A stretch of 64,000 bases of DNA, from positions 5,826,393 through 5,890,392 of the forward strand of contig CM036775.1 in assembly GCA_020796225.1 (NCBI GenBank). Reading direction: 5' to 3'. The notes below the pieces were generated by a model that did no database searches, was not told the origin of the DNA, and was given only the letters and a program-made list of their open reading frames with translations. Positions 38,181 through 51,600 of this stretch are shown here, one piece after another; the first letter of the stretch is position 1; each line of letters starts with the position of its first letter. The position numbers and the translations under genes were made by a program. The DNA is from Arion vulgaris (lineage: Eukaryota; Mollusca; Gastropoda; Stylommatophora; Arionidae).

Positions 38181-41100
38181 TATATGTATAGCCTTTTCGT
38201 CTTTACAGACGGTCAATTGGCAAGTGTTTTACTGTGACAATTTCTGAGTTTTCGCTTTTCTCTCTTGTCTTTCAGCTCATACATAAGTCTGTTCTCAAAA
38301 GACTCTGCGTCCTTTTGCAATTTGGCTTTCCACACAAATCTGTCATCAGCTAGTTTTTCCCATGTGCTGGAACTTATAGAAAAGTTTTTCATTGAGGCTT
38401 TGCAGACATCTTTATATCTGAGCAGTGGTCTGCCCTGGTGCCTCTTCCCCCTCGAAAGTTCACAGAACAACATTTGTTTTGGTATGCGACAAGTTTCCAT
38501 TCTTCTCACATGCCCTAACCATCTTAGTTGTCTACTGCTGAGCATGCTCATGATGGAAGGCAGGTTTGCACATTGCAGTACTTCAGAATTGGTTATCTTG
38601 TCATACCACCTGATGTTTATAATCTTACGGAGACATCGAAGGTGAAAGAAGGTGAAATAATCTTTCCAAAAATGATTAAAGCTTACAAAGTGCCTTAGAA
38701 CAAGCACACATAAGATCACTACATATCCCAACACTTTCTATAAAGAGGTAAATGGTGGAAGAGAAGAAGAAGAATAAAAAACACCATATTTTCACTGACC
38801 TCCATGACCAGGCACACATCATCCTTGAGTTCCTGAAAATAAGACAAACAAACAAAAGATGAGATTCAATAATTCATTTGTTTTTGGTTACTATATTGTA
38901 GAAAATGATGTAAACAAATAAAGAAGTCTTTGATTAAACTAAGTTTACCAACCCTTGTCTTTTTAGGTGGTCAAAACCATCATACAGAGAAAATTTGCAG
39001 TAGACTGGAAGACAAACACTGGATTTGATTATGGAAAAGACCTCCTCAAAGACCTAAACAGAACAGACCAGGTCATTATATTTCACCTACGCACCGAACA
39101 CTGCAGACTCAACAAACACTTATATAGACTAGAATAAGTCAAACAGCTCTCTGCTAATGTCAGCAGGCGGAACAGACACTGAAGCATGTCCTGCAAGACT
39201 GTCCTCTCCTGGGTGAGCTGAGAAGCAACATGTGGCCACATCAAGTCGAGCTGAAAACTTAGCTTGGGGAAACCTGACAGACCTGAAATTGACTGCCCAG
39301 TTTGTGGTCCACAGTAAATTAAGCGCATGACCAGATATTGCTGAAGAAGAAGAAGATTAAACTAAGCGGTTCTTGTTTACATTGCTTTTTTCACATTTTC
39401 TGTGAGTACGCTGGGTTGGTTCTATAATAATAAATATAACATTTTCTATAGCCTTTTCAGATTTTATGGTATGAAATGCTCTTCACATTTCTAGGAACTA
39501 GTGTGTATGTCATCATGAAATAGCTTATCTTGAGTAGAACTTTTCCAATATAAGTCCTTCAGGAACTTTTCTCTCTCACAGACCTCTGTTGGTGGCATCT
39601 GTGGCCTAGGGGTTAGTGACTCGGTCTAGTAACCTCGACTTTCTGAGTTTGAATCATGCTGCGGACAGTTTAGTTGCAAATTGTTTCGCGTGGATTTTAA
39701 CAAAAGGACGATGGCACCACCCGCTCAAAAGCAAATGGCAAACTACTGAACGTAATAATCCCTAGAAAAATCACAAACAGCGTTAAAAAGCTGTGGTTGA
39801 TTCACAAAGTCCTGTAAAGGATATGCAATTAAATTTTTAGACCTCTGCAGCCGTCATGCTCAAATCATCAGTTACATCATGAATCCATCTGATAAATTGT
39901 CGCCCTTTCTCTTCTCTGCAGAGATGCTTTCTTCCATAAATCTTCTCCATTAGGTGGACCAATTTCTTTCCTCCCATGTGGAACGTAGAGTTTAGGATTG
40001 AACACACAACCCTCTTGTGTCAAACTAGATAACAGGCGGTGAAAAACACTATTTCTGAAGCGCATACAAAAGCATGTTCTAGAAATCTCTTCTTATCCTG
40101 ACACTGTGAGGTAAAACAGGATTTGAAAAAAGAAGAAGAAGATCAATCTCTGCAAAATCAGGGCACAAAATATGAACCAGAGACTAAGTAGACAAGTAAA
40201 TGAAGGATCACGGACTAGACTGAAATCAAACAGAAAGATTAACAGCTGCTAAAATTGTATGGACGTCTCTGTAATGATGGGTCAAGTCTTTACATTTAAT
40301 GATAGAAGACAGTTAGAGGCTGGTTAAGTATTATCATTATAGACAAACACAACAAGCCATCATGAACTGTTTTGATAGAGAGAGAGAGAGGGAGACATTA
40401 CACACCACCTCTCCTCTCTGTCCCTCTATCGAACACAAAATAGACTGCAGTAATACTGGTTAGAAAGGGATTTAGTACTATCATTATAGAAAAACACAAG
40501 CCCTCGTGAACTCTTTTGATTCAGAGAGGGAGAGAGAGAGAAAAAAAAAGAGAGAGAGAGATAAATTACACACCAACTCTCCTCCTCTCTCTGTCCCTCT
40601 ATCGAACACAAAATAGACTGCAGTAATACTGGTTAGAAAGGGATTTAGTACTATCATTTTTATTAATATAAGAGAAGCCAGCAGTAAAACTATGTAGCAA
40701 TGGTGAAACACTTAAAAACAAAGTACTGTAATTTGGCTGAAATCGGATGCACATGTCCTAAACGTGTAAAAGTCTATGCGTTTAGGTGCCTACCAAACCA
40801 ATGTGCAACGTATACACTATACACGTTCTTGGCAAAGATCAAACATATCACAAAGTGTGATTAAAATTGGTCGTAAAGAACGAAAGCAAAGAAGAAGTAC
40901 TGTAATTTTACAAAGTACAAAAACAATGACAATTTTTCATGCTATCAAGTATAGACTGTTCAGAATTCTCTCTTTGTCATTCTGTCTATTGTTATTGTCA
41001 TACAGCCCCCCACCCCATGCCCTTTTGTCCCCTAGATGATTTTTCCGGTTGTCATCACGTGTTATAATCCTCCTGTTTTTCTGGTGACTTGCTCCCCAAA

Positions 41101-42599
41101 AAAATGATGATTTTCTCTTTCTTGCCTTATGTACATGTGCCGATAAGCGCGACGTGGGAGTTTCAGTTTTCTATCCTGTACCAAGCATATTGCATCATCT
41201 GTAGTTGTTAGACTTTCTAATGTTGATAGTGATATTTGTCTGTGTGTTGACCTCTTTCAACATATCTTATCTTAACCACATTTGTCGTGCAGCCTCGTGG
41301 GGAGAGTTAGTTTTCTATCGTGTGCCAGGTGTGTTGCGCTTGACGGTGTCAGTCCATGCTTTCGCAGGCACTCTGAGATGTTATCTATCCATCGTGTTCT
41401 TGGCCTGCCTCGTGCTCTGCGCCCTGAGTGTCGATTATTGTAGGCACGTAAAATGTGGCACGTAGGCACGTAAAATGTGGTTCCATTCTCATTAGATGGC
41501 CGAACCACTTGATTCTTTGCTTCTCGATGTACTGTATACATGGTATAGTACCAACGATGCTTCTGATATTCTCGTTTCTCACTCTATCTCTCCTTGTAAA
41601 GTTGACAGTTTTTCCGTAGACATCTCATCTAACATGTAATCTGTATTTCCTGTGTCTTAGTCAGAGGCCATGCTTGGCACTGATAGCAGAGAGTTGGAAT
41701 AAATATGCAGTTTGCCCGAGTGGTTACCGGGGCCCAAATTTGGGGTGTAAAGAATAGAACCACTGTTACCTGCCACGCATGTCGTAAGAGGCGACTAAGG
41801 TTTGGCTGAAATCGGATGCATGTGTCCTAAGCGTGTAGAGGTCTATGCGTTTAGGGGCCTACTAATCTATGCGTTTAGGGGCCTACTAAACAAATGTGCA
41901 ACGTATACACGTTCTTGGCAAAGATCAAACATATCACAAAGTGATTAAAATTGGTCATAAAGGACGAACGCAAAGAAGAAGAAGAATATACCGTTTAATA
42001 TCTATAGGAGAAATTTGTGCACATGTAAATCCCCTACCGTTCTGCAAGTTCTATCGTGGGATCATCTTTAAATATACCAAATTCAACATATCAGCAATAG
42101 TAATTTCAGCAATATGTCAGATTCTCAACATGATTCATTGATGTGACTACTATTTTTTTCCGATCCAGAAGCACTTGAGCTTTTCAGTTCTTCGGCTCGG
42201 TGCCATGGACATCGTAACCCTTCGGTTCGGTGCCACGAACACCGTAAATCTGGGGAATCTGTGGCTTTTTCTGCCATCCCGCGGAATTGAACCCGCACAC
42301 ACAGAGAGATAGTCACCCGTAGTCCAACGTGCTACGAACACGCTGGGCAGACGGGCATGTAGACTACTATCATTGCACTTCGGTGTGACCGTGTGTTGCC
42401 GGGGCTTGTGAGGGGAGCAAACAATACTAACACTGTGACCTTCAAGGCCTATCATAAGAGGCAGGTAAGATAGGGGCATAGGGAGGCTACCCTAGTAAAT
42501 AAAAAAGCGTTGCAGAAATCGGATTTGAAATTCCTTTCTAACCAGCATTACGTATTTTGTGCTCGATAGAGAGGGAGAGAGATGAGAGGTGGTATGTAA

Positions 42600-42631
<32 letters not shown>

Positions 42632-45600
42632 GTAATACTTGTAGGCACATAACTGGCACAACGTAAAATCGCTCTTATGTTCATATCACATACAAATCAC
42701 AAAGAGTGGTTTGACGAGTGGTCGATATGGAACGTTCGAAGCAGAATAAGAAGACGAAGCACTTCGGTGAACAAAATCATAAATGATTCGACCTCATTCT
42801 TACAAAACGAATATCAGCGGCGGAGTACTAGCTGAGCTGGGTAATCTTGGCAATGATAAGAAGATTTTGAAAGAAAAAGAAAAGTAAGAAAAATCGACTA
42901 CAAATAAAAAGTCGAACAACGTGATTGTCTTGAAACTAACTACTAATGCAGGGGTTATCATACTTCTATCCAGTGGCGGCTCGTGGTCATTTTTCTTGGT
43001 GGGGTCAGACACAAATTTTCGGAAAAATCGTTTTTTTTTAGTATTTACTATTATTTGTCTATTCCGCGAAGTTATTCCACCTTTCGTTTTTGGTAGGACC
43101 GGACCCCACTGGTCGTTAATGACGAGCCGCCCCTGCTTCTATCCCTGGGTCACACTTAAAGAATAACAATTATCTCGAGCCAAAAAAACAAAAGTTTATT
43201 ATCGATAAGAAATACGTTCAAATTAAAAAAAAAATCCCAAGAAACTGAATAACAGCATTGCTTGAATCATAAATCACATCTCGACTGTGTGTTGCCGGGG
43301 CTACAAGGGATCAAAGAATAGTAACACTGCGACCTACAAGGCATGTCGTAAGATGCGACTGAGGCAGTGCGACTGAGGAAGCTACCATAGTAGATAAAAA
43401 GCTTCGCAGAAATTGGATGTGATGGTATACTTTAAGGAGCATAACTAGCACAACGTACAATCGCTCTTAGGCTCATATTACATACAATCACAAAGAATGG
43501 TTTAACAAATGATCGATATGGAGATCGTTCAAAGAAGAATACATCTACTTCATAAACAAAACTAGGATATGTCCAACAAAGTATAACACAATGCAGAAAC
43601 AGAAACGTCATTCAGTTACAAAATATAAACTATAATTTATATAATTTGTTTTAAACTTATTTCAATAGAATTCTTCTCTTTTCTCTAATCATATTTTACC
43701 TCATAACGTCAGGATAAAAAGAGATTTCTAGAACGGGCTTTGTGCGCTGAAATATAATTGATTTGAAAAAACAAAGACGTCCTACAAGATCTGCATATCA
43801 AGAAGCAATGGCTCAAAATTAACATGTCCACAAAGATGAAATATTGTGTCTACGTTAAACGTCACAGTGGAAGAGATGTCATACTATATATATACGTGTC
43901 TGTGTCCTAAATCGACAACTACCGCAGCCTCTGCACGGTTTTCTCTAGATCTGATCTGATCCGGTCTGACCACCTCAGATTTGTATGTTTCCGTATATCG
44001 TCCAGTGGTTTAGAGAGAGAGAGAGAACGGTAATGGAAGGAATGGTTCCTGAAATACGAATCAGGGTACGATCAAGACGAAGGTAGCAGCAGGATATCAA
44101 AGAAACCTTGAACATTACGCTGGAGGAGACAGATAGTTTTTCTAGATAGAGACAAGAGTCACAAATGAGGAACTTATGGAGAGAACAAGACACGATTCCA
44201 GTGAGCCAAGCGGTAAAAAAAAGACGATGGCGCTGGGTAGGACACACTTGGCGGAAACCTGAGGGGTATATAACAAGAAGGGCCCTTTTCTGGAACCCGC
44301 AGGGACAGCGAAAGAAGGTGAGGCCGAGAAATACATGGATACGAGATTTGGAGGCAGGGATCAACAATATAAAGAAGAACTGGAGGGAGGTGCAGGAGAT
44401 AGCTAGAGATAGGAACACTTGGCATGAGTTGGTTGAGGGCATATGCCCCAATCGGGGTTTAAAAGGCAGAGAGAGAGAGAAAAGCGTTTTTCAGACGAGA
44501 CGTGATGAAAGCAACGTTCCGCAAGGGACATGCTACACGATGAAGTCTTAAACTAGTTTGTATTAAACCAAATTAACAAAATACAAATGATTATATTATT
44601 TTTGGATATGATTTGTTTAAATATGTCTCTAAAGTCTAAACTGAATCCTTAATTTAATGAACTTCACGCCACATCTACAACCCTCTTCCCTGACGCTACA
44701 CCGTTGGGAACCTCTGCTGGAAGAAATGACAACTCTGTGTGACTAAACTATCGACTCACTCACACACACACAACGCTCGGCATCGGATGTTTAGAAGGGA
44801 ATATCGATTGAGCTTGTTATGCGAGTGTGCACTAGAGAGATGCCGTGTGATACTCTCTTATCTCCCTTCACATCGAACAACTCAACACAACAAAACTCAG
44901 ATAGAACCAAAATAGTATCAAAGAAAGATAATCAAACTAAATAATATTCGTTAACTAAACTACAAGTGTGGTGTTGGGGATCGCAAGGGAGCAAAGAATA
45001 GTACCACTGCAACCTACAAGGCATGTCGTAAGAGGCGACTGAGGTAGAGGTATAGGAAGCTACCTAGTAAATAAAAAGCGTCGCAGAAATCAGATGTGCT
45101 GGTCTACTGTAGGCGCATAACTGGCACAACGTACAATCGTTCTTAGGCTCAGATCAAGTATAGATCACACAGAGTGGTTAACAAGTGGTTGATATGGATA
45201 GTTCGATGAAGAAGACGTTAACTAAACTACATCTTCTTCTTCTTCTTCTTCTTTACTCCCCATCAACTTCCCATGATGTGGCTGGCTACCTCATCCCGTA
45301 GAAAAGATAAGCTAAAAAAAAACTTCAACAAACATGGAAAGTACAACTAAAAGACAAAAAGTTAACTCAACCATACGAACCAGAGGAAGGTCCCCCAACA
45401 GGGAGGCATATGACGTATCATCGGGAAAGTCGAAATGATCCGGTGATGCTGCCGACTAAGGAGTAGGGGAAGACCTAACAAATACCCGGAGAAGAGAACT
45501 GGAGACAGATATTGAAAGGATAGGCAATACGTGGAAAGAATTTGAAGGGATAGCAAGAGAGAGCTGGGAAAAGTTTGTTGAAGACCTGTGTTCTGCTGAG

Positions 45601-48600
45601 AGTTGGGAAAAAACTTCCCATGATCTTATTATTCGACCCAATGCCATATATAGAAGACGGTACCTGAGCGTGTTTCTTCTAATACAAATCAATAAAGTGC
45701 CATGCCTGTCAGCGTAGGCGATCCACAACTCTCTCTCTCTCCTCTCTCTCTCTGCAGTTAATCAGTTCAGATGTCGATTTTTTGTGGAACCACGATGTCA
45801 GACCATCCAACATCTTCTCCCTCTGTCTTCCACGATCTCTCCTTCCATGAATGTTACCCGTTGTAACCAAATGTTCTAAACCTCTTCAAATTATATGCCC
45901 AAAGAACCTTGATTGTCTGATTCTGATTCTTTGATTCTGATTATTTTCTCTCGTACTCTTATTATACGTTACACGGGAAATGCAAGTAATTTCTCCATAC
46001 CGTTCTATCCTGGGCATCTAGCTCAATCTCTTCCATGGAATTGAGCCCGATATTTCTTGCCTCTCACAGCAAAGTTCGTCTCATGGTTTCCATATGGCGC
46101 CCTCTCTTTGTGTGCAGGCCTGTTTTAAAACCTCATCATTTGTTTTCTAATATAAAGTGTTCCATTTATCTGACACGGAGAGAGGAAGAGAGAATTTACA
46201 GAGCATCGACCAGCACTCAAAGACTTATAGTTTCCTACAAGGATATTTTATAATTGACATTATTATTAAGTGACTAACTAATTCAGACCTTTGTCAGCGG
46301 ATGTCAGCGGCGGATTCTCAGATTGAGATGATATGACAGAGAATTGGACAGAGTTGCTGGGATCCCGGTATTAATAATGAGGACCTTTTTCAACACATCA
46401 ACATTAAAACTTTAAAATAGCTCACATGATTCTCACCATTCTTATAATAAAGCCACATCTTTGTGGCCTCCAGAGAATTGTTCATGTCTCGTTTATATAT
46501 TATCTGTTTGAGCAATTCTGAGAAACCCTATTATATGTCGGTATATTGTCTTGATTGCCTAGAAAAGATAATTTTCGATGGAATGGTGCCTGGAAGAAGA
46601 ATGAGAGGAAGACATAGAAGACGATGGGTGCAAGATATCATTGACGATTTGAGAATGACTGCTGCTGACGCCGGTCAACTTCTTGCACAGAATAGAAAGT
46701 TTTTCAGTATTGCTGTCATGGGAGCCTAGTTTCAGAAGGGACACGCTACTTGATGATGATGATATTACGTTTATTCTTTCATATGTCAGTAACTGTCATT
46801 ACAGCATGTAATATCGAGTTTTAGTGCGGTGTAAGACAGTGAATGGGGGTGTCGGTCTGAGCAATTTAATGGCTAGTGCAGTCGTTGCGAAACTGTTCAG
46901 GTTAGGAGTTTCTTCTATGCCCCCGACAGAAAAATAGTGGATTAAACACTGGTCTTCCGCATGGGAGCCGCGCTGTATTGTTTCTATTTAGCAATAAATA
47001 ACTCTATTCCTGACTCCATATGTTAGTACTGTCTCTATTTAGCACTAACTCTATTTACGGAAAAGGTCACCAACGCAAAAGGTGGAGCAAAGAAATAACA
47101 GAGACAGAGAAAGACACCATGTACGAAGCGCATACAAAATCCAGTTCTGAAAGCTTTTCTTATCCTGACGATATGAGCTGCCGCTGTAGCCTAAAACAGA
47201 ATTACTACTTCTTGTTCCAACGATCCATATCGACCACTTGTCTATCTATTGTCTATTCCCAGGTGGAAGATGTAGTTGGCTGTCCACTCTTCCCGTTAAG
47301 TGTAGGGATGGGAGCTTTAATTTACGTTCTAGGGCTAGACGAGTCGCCCTTGTTGTGTTGTATCCGTGTTTATGTAGTGTGGTCTTGATATTGTCTATCC
47401 ATCTTTTCTTGGTCTAATTGTGATTTATATGTGATCCGAGCCTAAGAGCGATTGTACGTTGTGTCAGTTATGCGCCTACAAGTAGGCCAGCACATCCGAT
47501 TTATGCTACGCTTTTTATTTATTAGGTAGCTTCCTAGGCCCCTACCTCAGTCGTCTCTTACAACATGCCTTGTAGGTTGCAGTGTTGCTATTCTTTGCTT
47601 CCCTAGCGAGCCCAGGCAACACACGGGCGTAAACTGAATTAGAGAAAGAAAGAAGAAGAAGAATATCAACAGTTCATACGTACCGACCAACATACAGGTT
47701 GTTGTCTGACCCAAATTAACACAATACGTGATATCCAAAAATAGAACCACGACCTGTTCCCCTTGACCTACTAGCCTACAAAATTCATGCGGAAGGTATA
47801 CAGGTAGGTATATGAAATAGATTAGAGACAGTAACACGGATGAGACTTGTTGCAATGACGTGTTTGCTGTGTGTCGAGCAATAGCACATAGTTCGTGCAA
47901 TACTCTCGGTATGTGGTGTGCCATTTCTGTGGAGAGGACCGAGCTTTATGGGGGATAAAACCCGGTGCAATGAAGCCAATCCTTCGGCTTCAAACTCTGA
48001 TTACTACAATGTCCCTATACTTCTTCGACCACTTGTTAAACCACTTTTGTGGTTTCTATGTGATCTGAGACTAAGAGCGCTTATACGTTGTGCCAGTTAT
48101 GCGCCTACAAGTAGGACAGCCCATCCGATTACTAGGGTAGCTTCCCTATGCCCCTACCTCAGTCGCCTCTTACGACATGCTTCACGGGCGAAATGTCTCT
48201 ATACCAGCGCATGTGTAATTGAAAAATATCAACTTTCTTATATATTTTCGGATTCCGCCTACGTCGTGTACCCTTTGCAAACCGCACGCGCAGCTCCCAC
48301 TCCTCCACCGCCGGTTTGGTCAGAAGAGAACAGAAGAGGAATCTATGGTAGAGGAAATTGTCAGACCACAGGTGTTTCATGTACGTTCTATAATGAACAC
48401 AGTTCTAAACTGATATCGATTGTCAACGAAAGCAGAATTATCTTCACAACTGAGGAAACTAACAAAATAAAACGTTAGCAACCACGACTATTTTTTTGGG
48501 TTAGATTTGAGTCTCTTTAAGCCGGTGGGGGTTTATGTGACTCTCGCCTCTCGTTCCAAAGCTACTCGTTTCACTCCCTCGTGTAGCCCTCGGGATATTT

Positions 48601-51600
48601 CTCCAGATATCCCTGATCCCAGTGTAGGTTAGATCGAGTTCCTAGTCCTATCGGAGACGGACGATAATATGTATGCCCCGTTTTCAAGTTGAGCACGTAA
48701 AAGAACCCTTGGCAGTTCAAAATCGAGACGAGCGGGCTGGAAGGCCGCTGCCCAGGCAAAAATTCATAACAAAGATTAAATAATACAATTTCTGCAAAAT
48801 ATTTTCACCATCTTCTAAATTACATCGGTAGCCTTGCCGGTGCTACGGACTTCCTGCACTGTGTGATTTTCTTGTGTAAGAAATATCTCTCTCAGCGTGT
48901 GACAACTAATGATACCAGTTCTAGTTTAGCCTGCATCACTGCATATCGAACAAATTTGTCCATAAGTGCTCCGATCTCCTCCTCAGTATGTCTCTCAGTT
49001 CAGTTTAGTCGTCGGATCGTCATCACTGCACGTCGAACTAATTAGTCCATAAGTGCTCCGATCTCCTCCTCAGTATGTCTCTCAGTGTGTGGCGACTAAC
49101 GACACCGGTTCTTTGTTGGTTTACTATTCTTCTTTGGCTAAGAGTATGGAGCTCTTATCTAGCTACACCACATTTGACTTGGTATTCTTGCAGCTTGGTT
49201 ATGGTTGTAGATTCACTACTATTACTTAAACCATTTACACGTCCTCTCTCCCTTAGGGAATTCAGAACAGAATACCAGCCTGGTCCATTACTCACCCGCT
49301 TTTACAGCAGCCATACCTGCAAGCCTATCTGTGCGTTCATTTCCTGGCACACACAAAAAACATAACTGATTTGTGTGTGTCAGCTCAGTGTTCTATAGAG
49401 TGACATTTTGAGCCACACAGAAACAGCATAACAAGTACAGAGCATTACCACGCAACAGATGGAGCGACGGCATCAAGAACAGTCTTAAGATAATGAATAA
49501 CAGCTTACAAAGTGCTTTAAAACAAGCACACACAAGATCACTATACCCCCTCCCTCCAACACTTTTATAAAGAGGTAAATGATGGAAGAGAAGAAGAAAG
49601 AAGTGTTTCTTCTTCTTTTCTTTGCGTTCGTTCTTTACGACCAATTTTAATCACTGTGATATGTTTGATCTTTGCCAAGAACGTGTATGGTAAATACATT
49701 GGTTTGGTAGGCCCCTAAAGGCATAGACTTCTACGCGCTTAGGACACATGCATCCGATTTCAGCCAAAAAAAGAAGTGTTGTATAGCATAGCTTTGGAGT
49801 TTGGCTAAGCGATTACTGCTATTGCCTGTCATGTTTGGTTATGAATATTTCGTGTATGGATACAACTTAATCATTTGTCTGCTTGTTCTATTGTCCGCTG
49901 TCCGCGGATGGATATGCATATACCTGACTCTCACAGTCAGTAACCAAGTTGATGGAGACTATACAAGCTTTTGATCCATGAAGTTTACAGTTGTATTAGT
50001 TATAAATCTACACCCTCTGGTGTTGTCATGTTCTAGTTTTCAGTATCAATAACGTGGGTGTCTGTAGCTTAAACGGTAGTGAGATCGATCGCAACCCAAG
50101 CGCACCTGGTTTAAACTCCTCAGTGGTTTCCGTGGGATTCTTTTACTAAAGTTACAATTAGACCTCACCGTTCAGAAAGCAATGGCGAACTAGTGAACGT
50201 ATAACTAGTGCCTAGAAAGTCAACGACTTGTTACAGGGAAATACAAATGTGCATTTAGTCACATAACATGCAACAATTAGCCACAATAGCTTATTTTTAA
50301 ATGTTAGAAACCAACAAATCATCATCGTTAGGCTCAGCACAGAACACTGTGAATTAAAACATCACTTCCACATAGTGAAGCGTCTAGCCGAATAGATTAC
50401 AGCGCGTTTCCCATGCGGAAGACCCAGGTTCAATCCACGGTAAGGCCAAGAAGTTTTACTTTGTCGAGGGCATAAAGAAAACATCCTAATCTAAACAGCT
50501 TCACGGCGACTGCACTAGCCATGCGGACATTAAATTCCACAGTCTCATGTCCTACACCGACCACAAAGCGATATTACAGACAGTAACGACCTCCACAAAG
50601 TGAAAGTTGATTAAACTGTCCAATACACACACCATTGTTAAGGCACCCACAAAATTTCACTGACAGCTAAGCAACAGATGATCACAGCATTTTCATGCCT
50701 ACTTTGTGTTACCAGAGCCAAACATGAACAATGAGCAAAGCACAGTCGCAAAAAAATTACATGCAAAATGCGATGCCTACGAAAAGTTACCAACAACACC
50801 AGAAAAGACAGTCACCAATATCAGTATAAGAAAGAAAGTTGTGACAGAACCTTGCTTGAATTACATTGAGAAACAAAGAATGAAGTGGTTTGGCCACTTA
50901 ATAAGAATGCATCCAAACTCCACAGTATACAGAGTCTTCTACAACAGAACATCGGGAAGAAGGCGAGAGGAAGACCACGAAAAAGAAGAAATGATGGCAT
51001 AGCAGAATCCTGTCAAAAATAGAAATTCCTATCACCCAAGTCACTAGAGCAGCGCAAGACAAGAACATAAAACCACGACACTGGGCAACAACCGGGTAAC
51101 TGTGTGACGACAAAAGAAGATACACATACCAAAAGTGCCCCCAACTCCAGATAACTCATTCTGCAAAAGGCGTCTTCTCTTTAATGTCTTGATGTTTCAA
51201 AAATGGCACAGTGAAACTAATTTGTCGGAGAAATTGTGGGACAGTAGCTAGAACCTTCTCCTAACAACTGGATCTAAAGAGGAAGGTTGACTTTATTGCA
51301 CTGGGTTTCAACCCATAGTACTCGGTCCCTCTCCGCAGAAATGGAACACCACCTGTCCAGAGTATTGCACAAAGCACGAACTTCGTAGCTCCGGCAACAA
51401 TCCTAGGGTGTCTGGAAAAAGGCTCGGCCCGGATTTGAACCCCGAACTTCGGAACGCAAGGCAGCGAAGCCACTAGGCCCCACTCTAACTGATTTCGTAG
51501 ACTAGTCTCCCCACCCCACCCCCAAACTGGTTTCGTAGACTAGTCTTCCCCAAACTGGATTCGGGTTTATCTCGCTCTTCAGACTTACGAACATAGGAAG

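Larger units (their letters stand above)
38020..38770 (+). pseudogene. LINE 3' end interrupted by (TA)n and another LINE
   Basis: 38020-38126 and 38660-38770 are consecutive pieces of the 15785-type LINE (CAAGAGGAAGACCATGCAG, then GCTTACAAAGTGCCTTAGAA and GGAAGAGAAGAAGAAGAA). AAATGAATA / AAATGATTA at the break suggests a target duplication. Confidence 0.72.
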
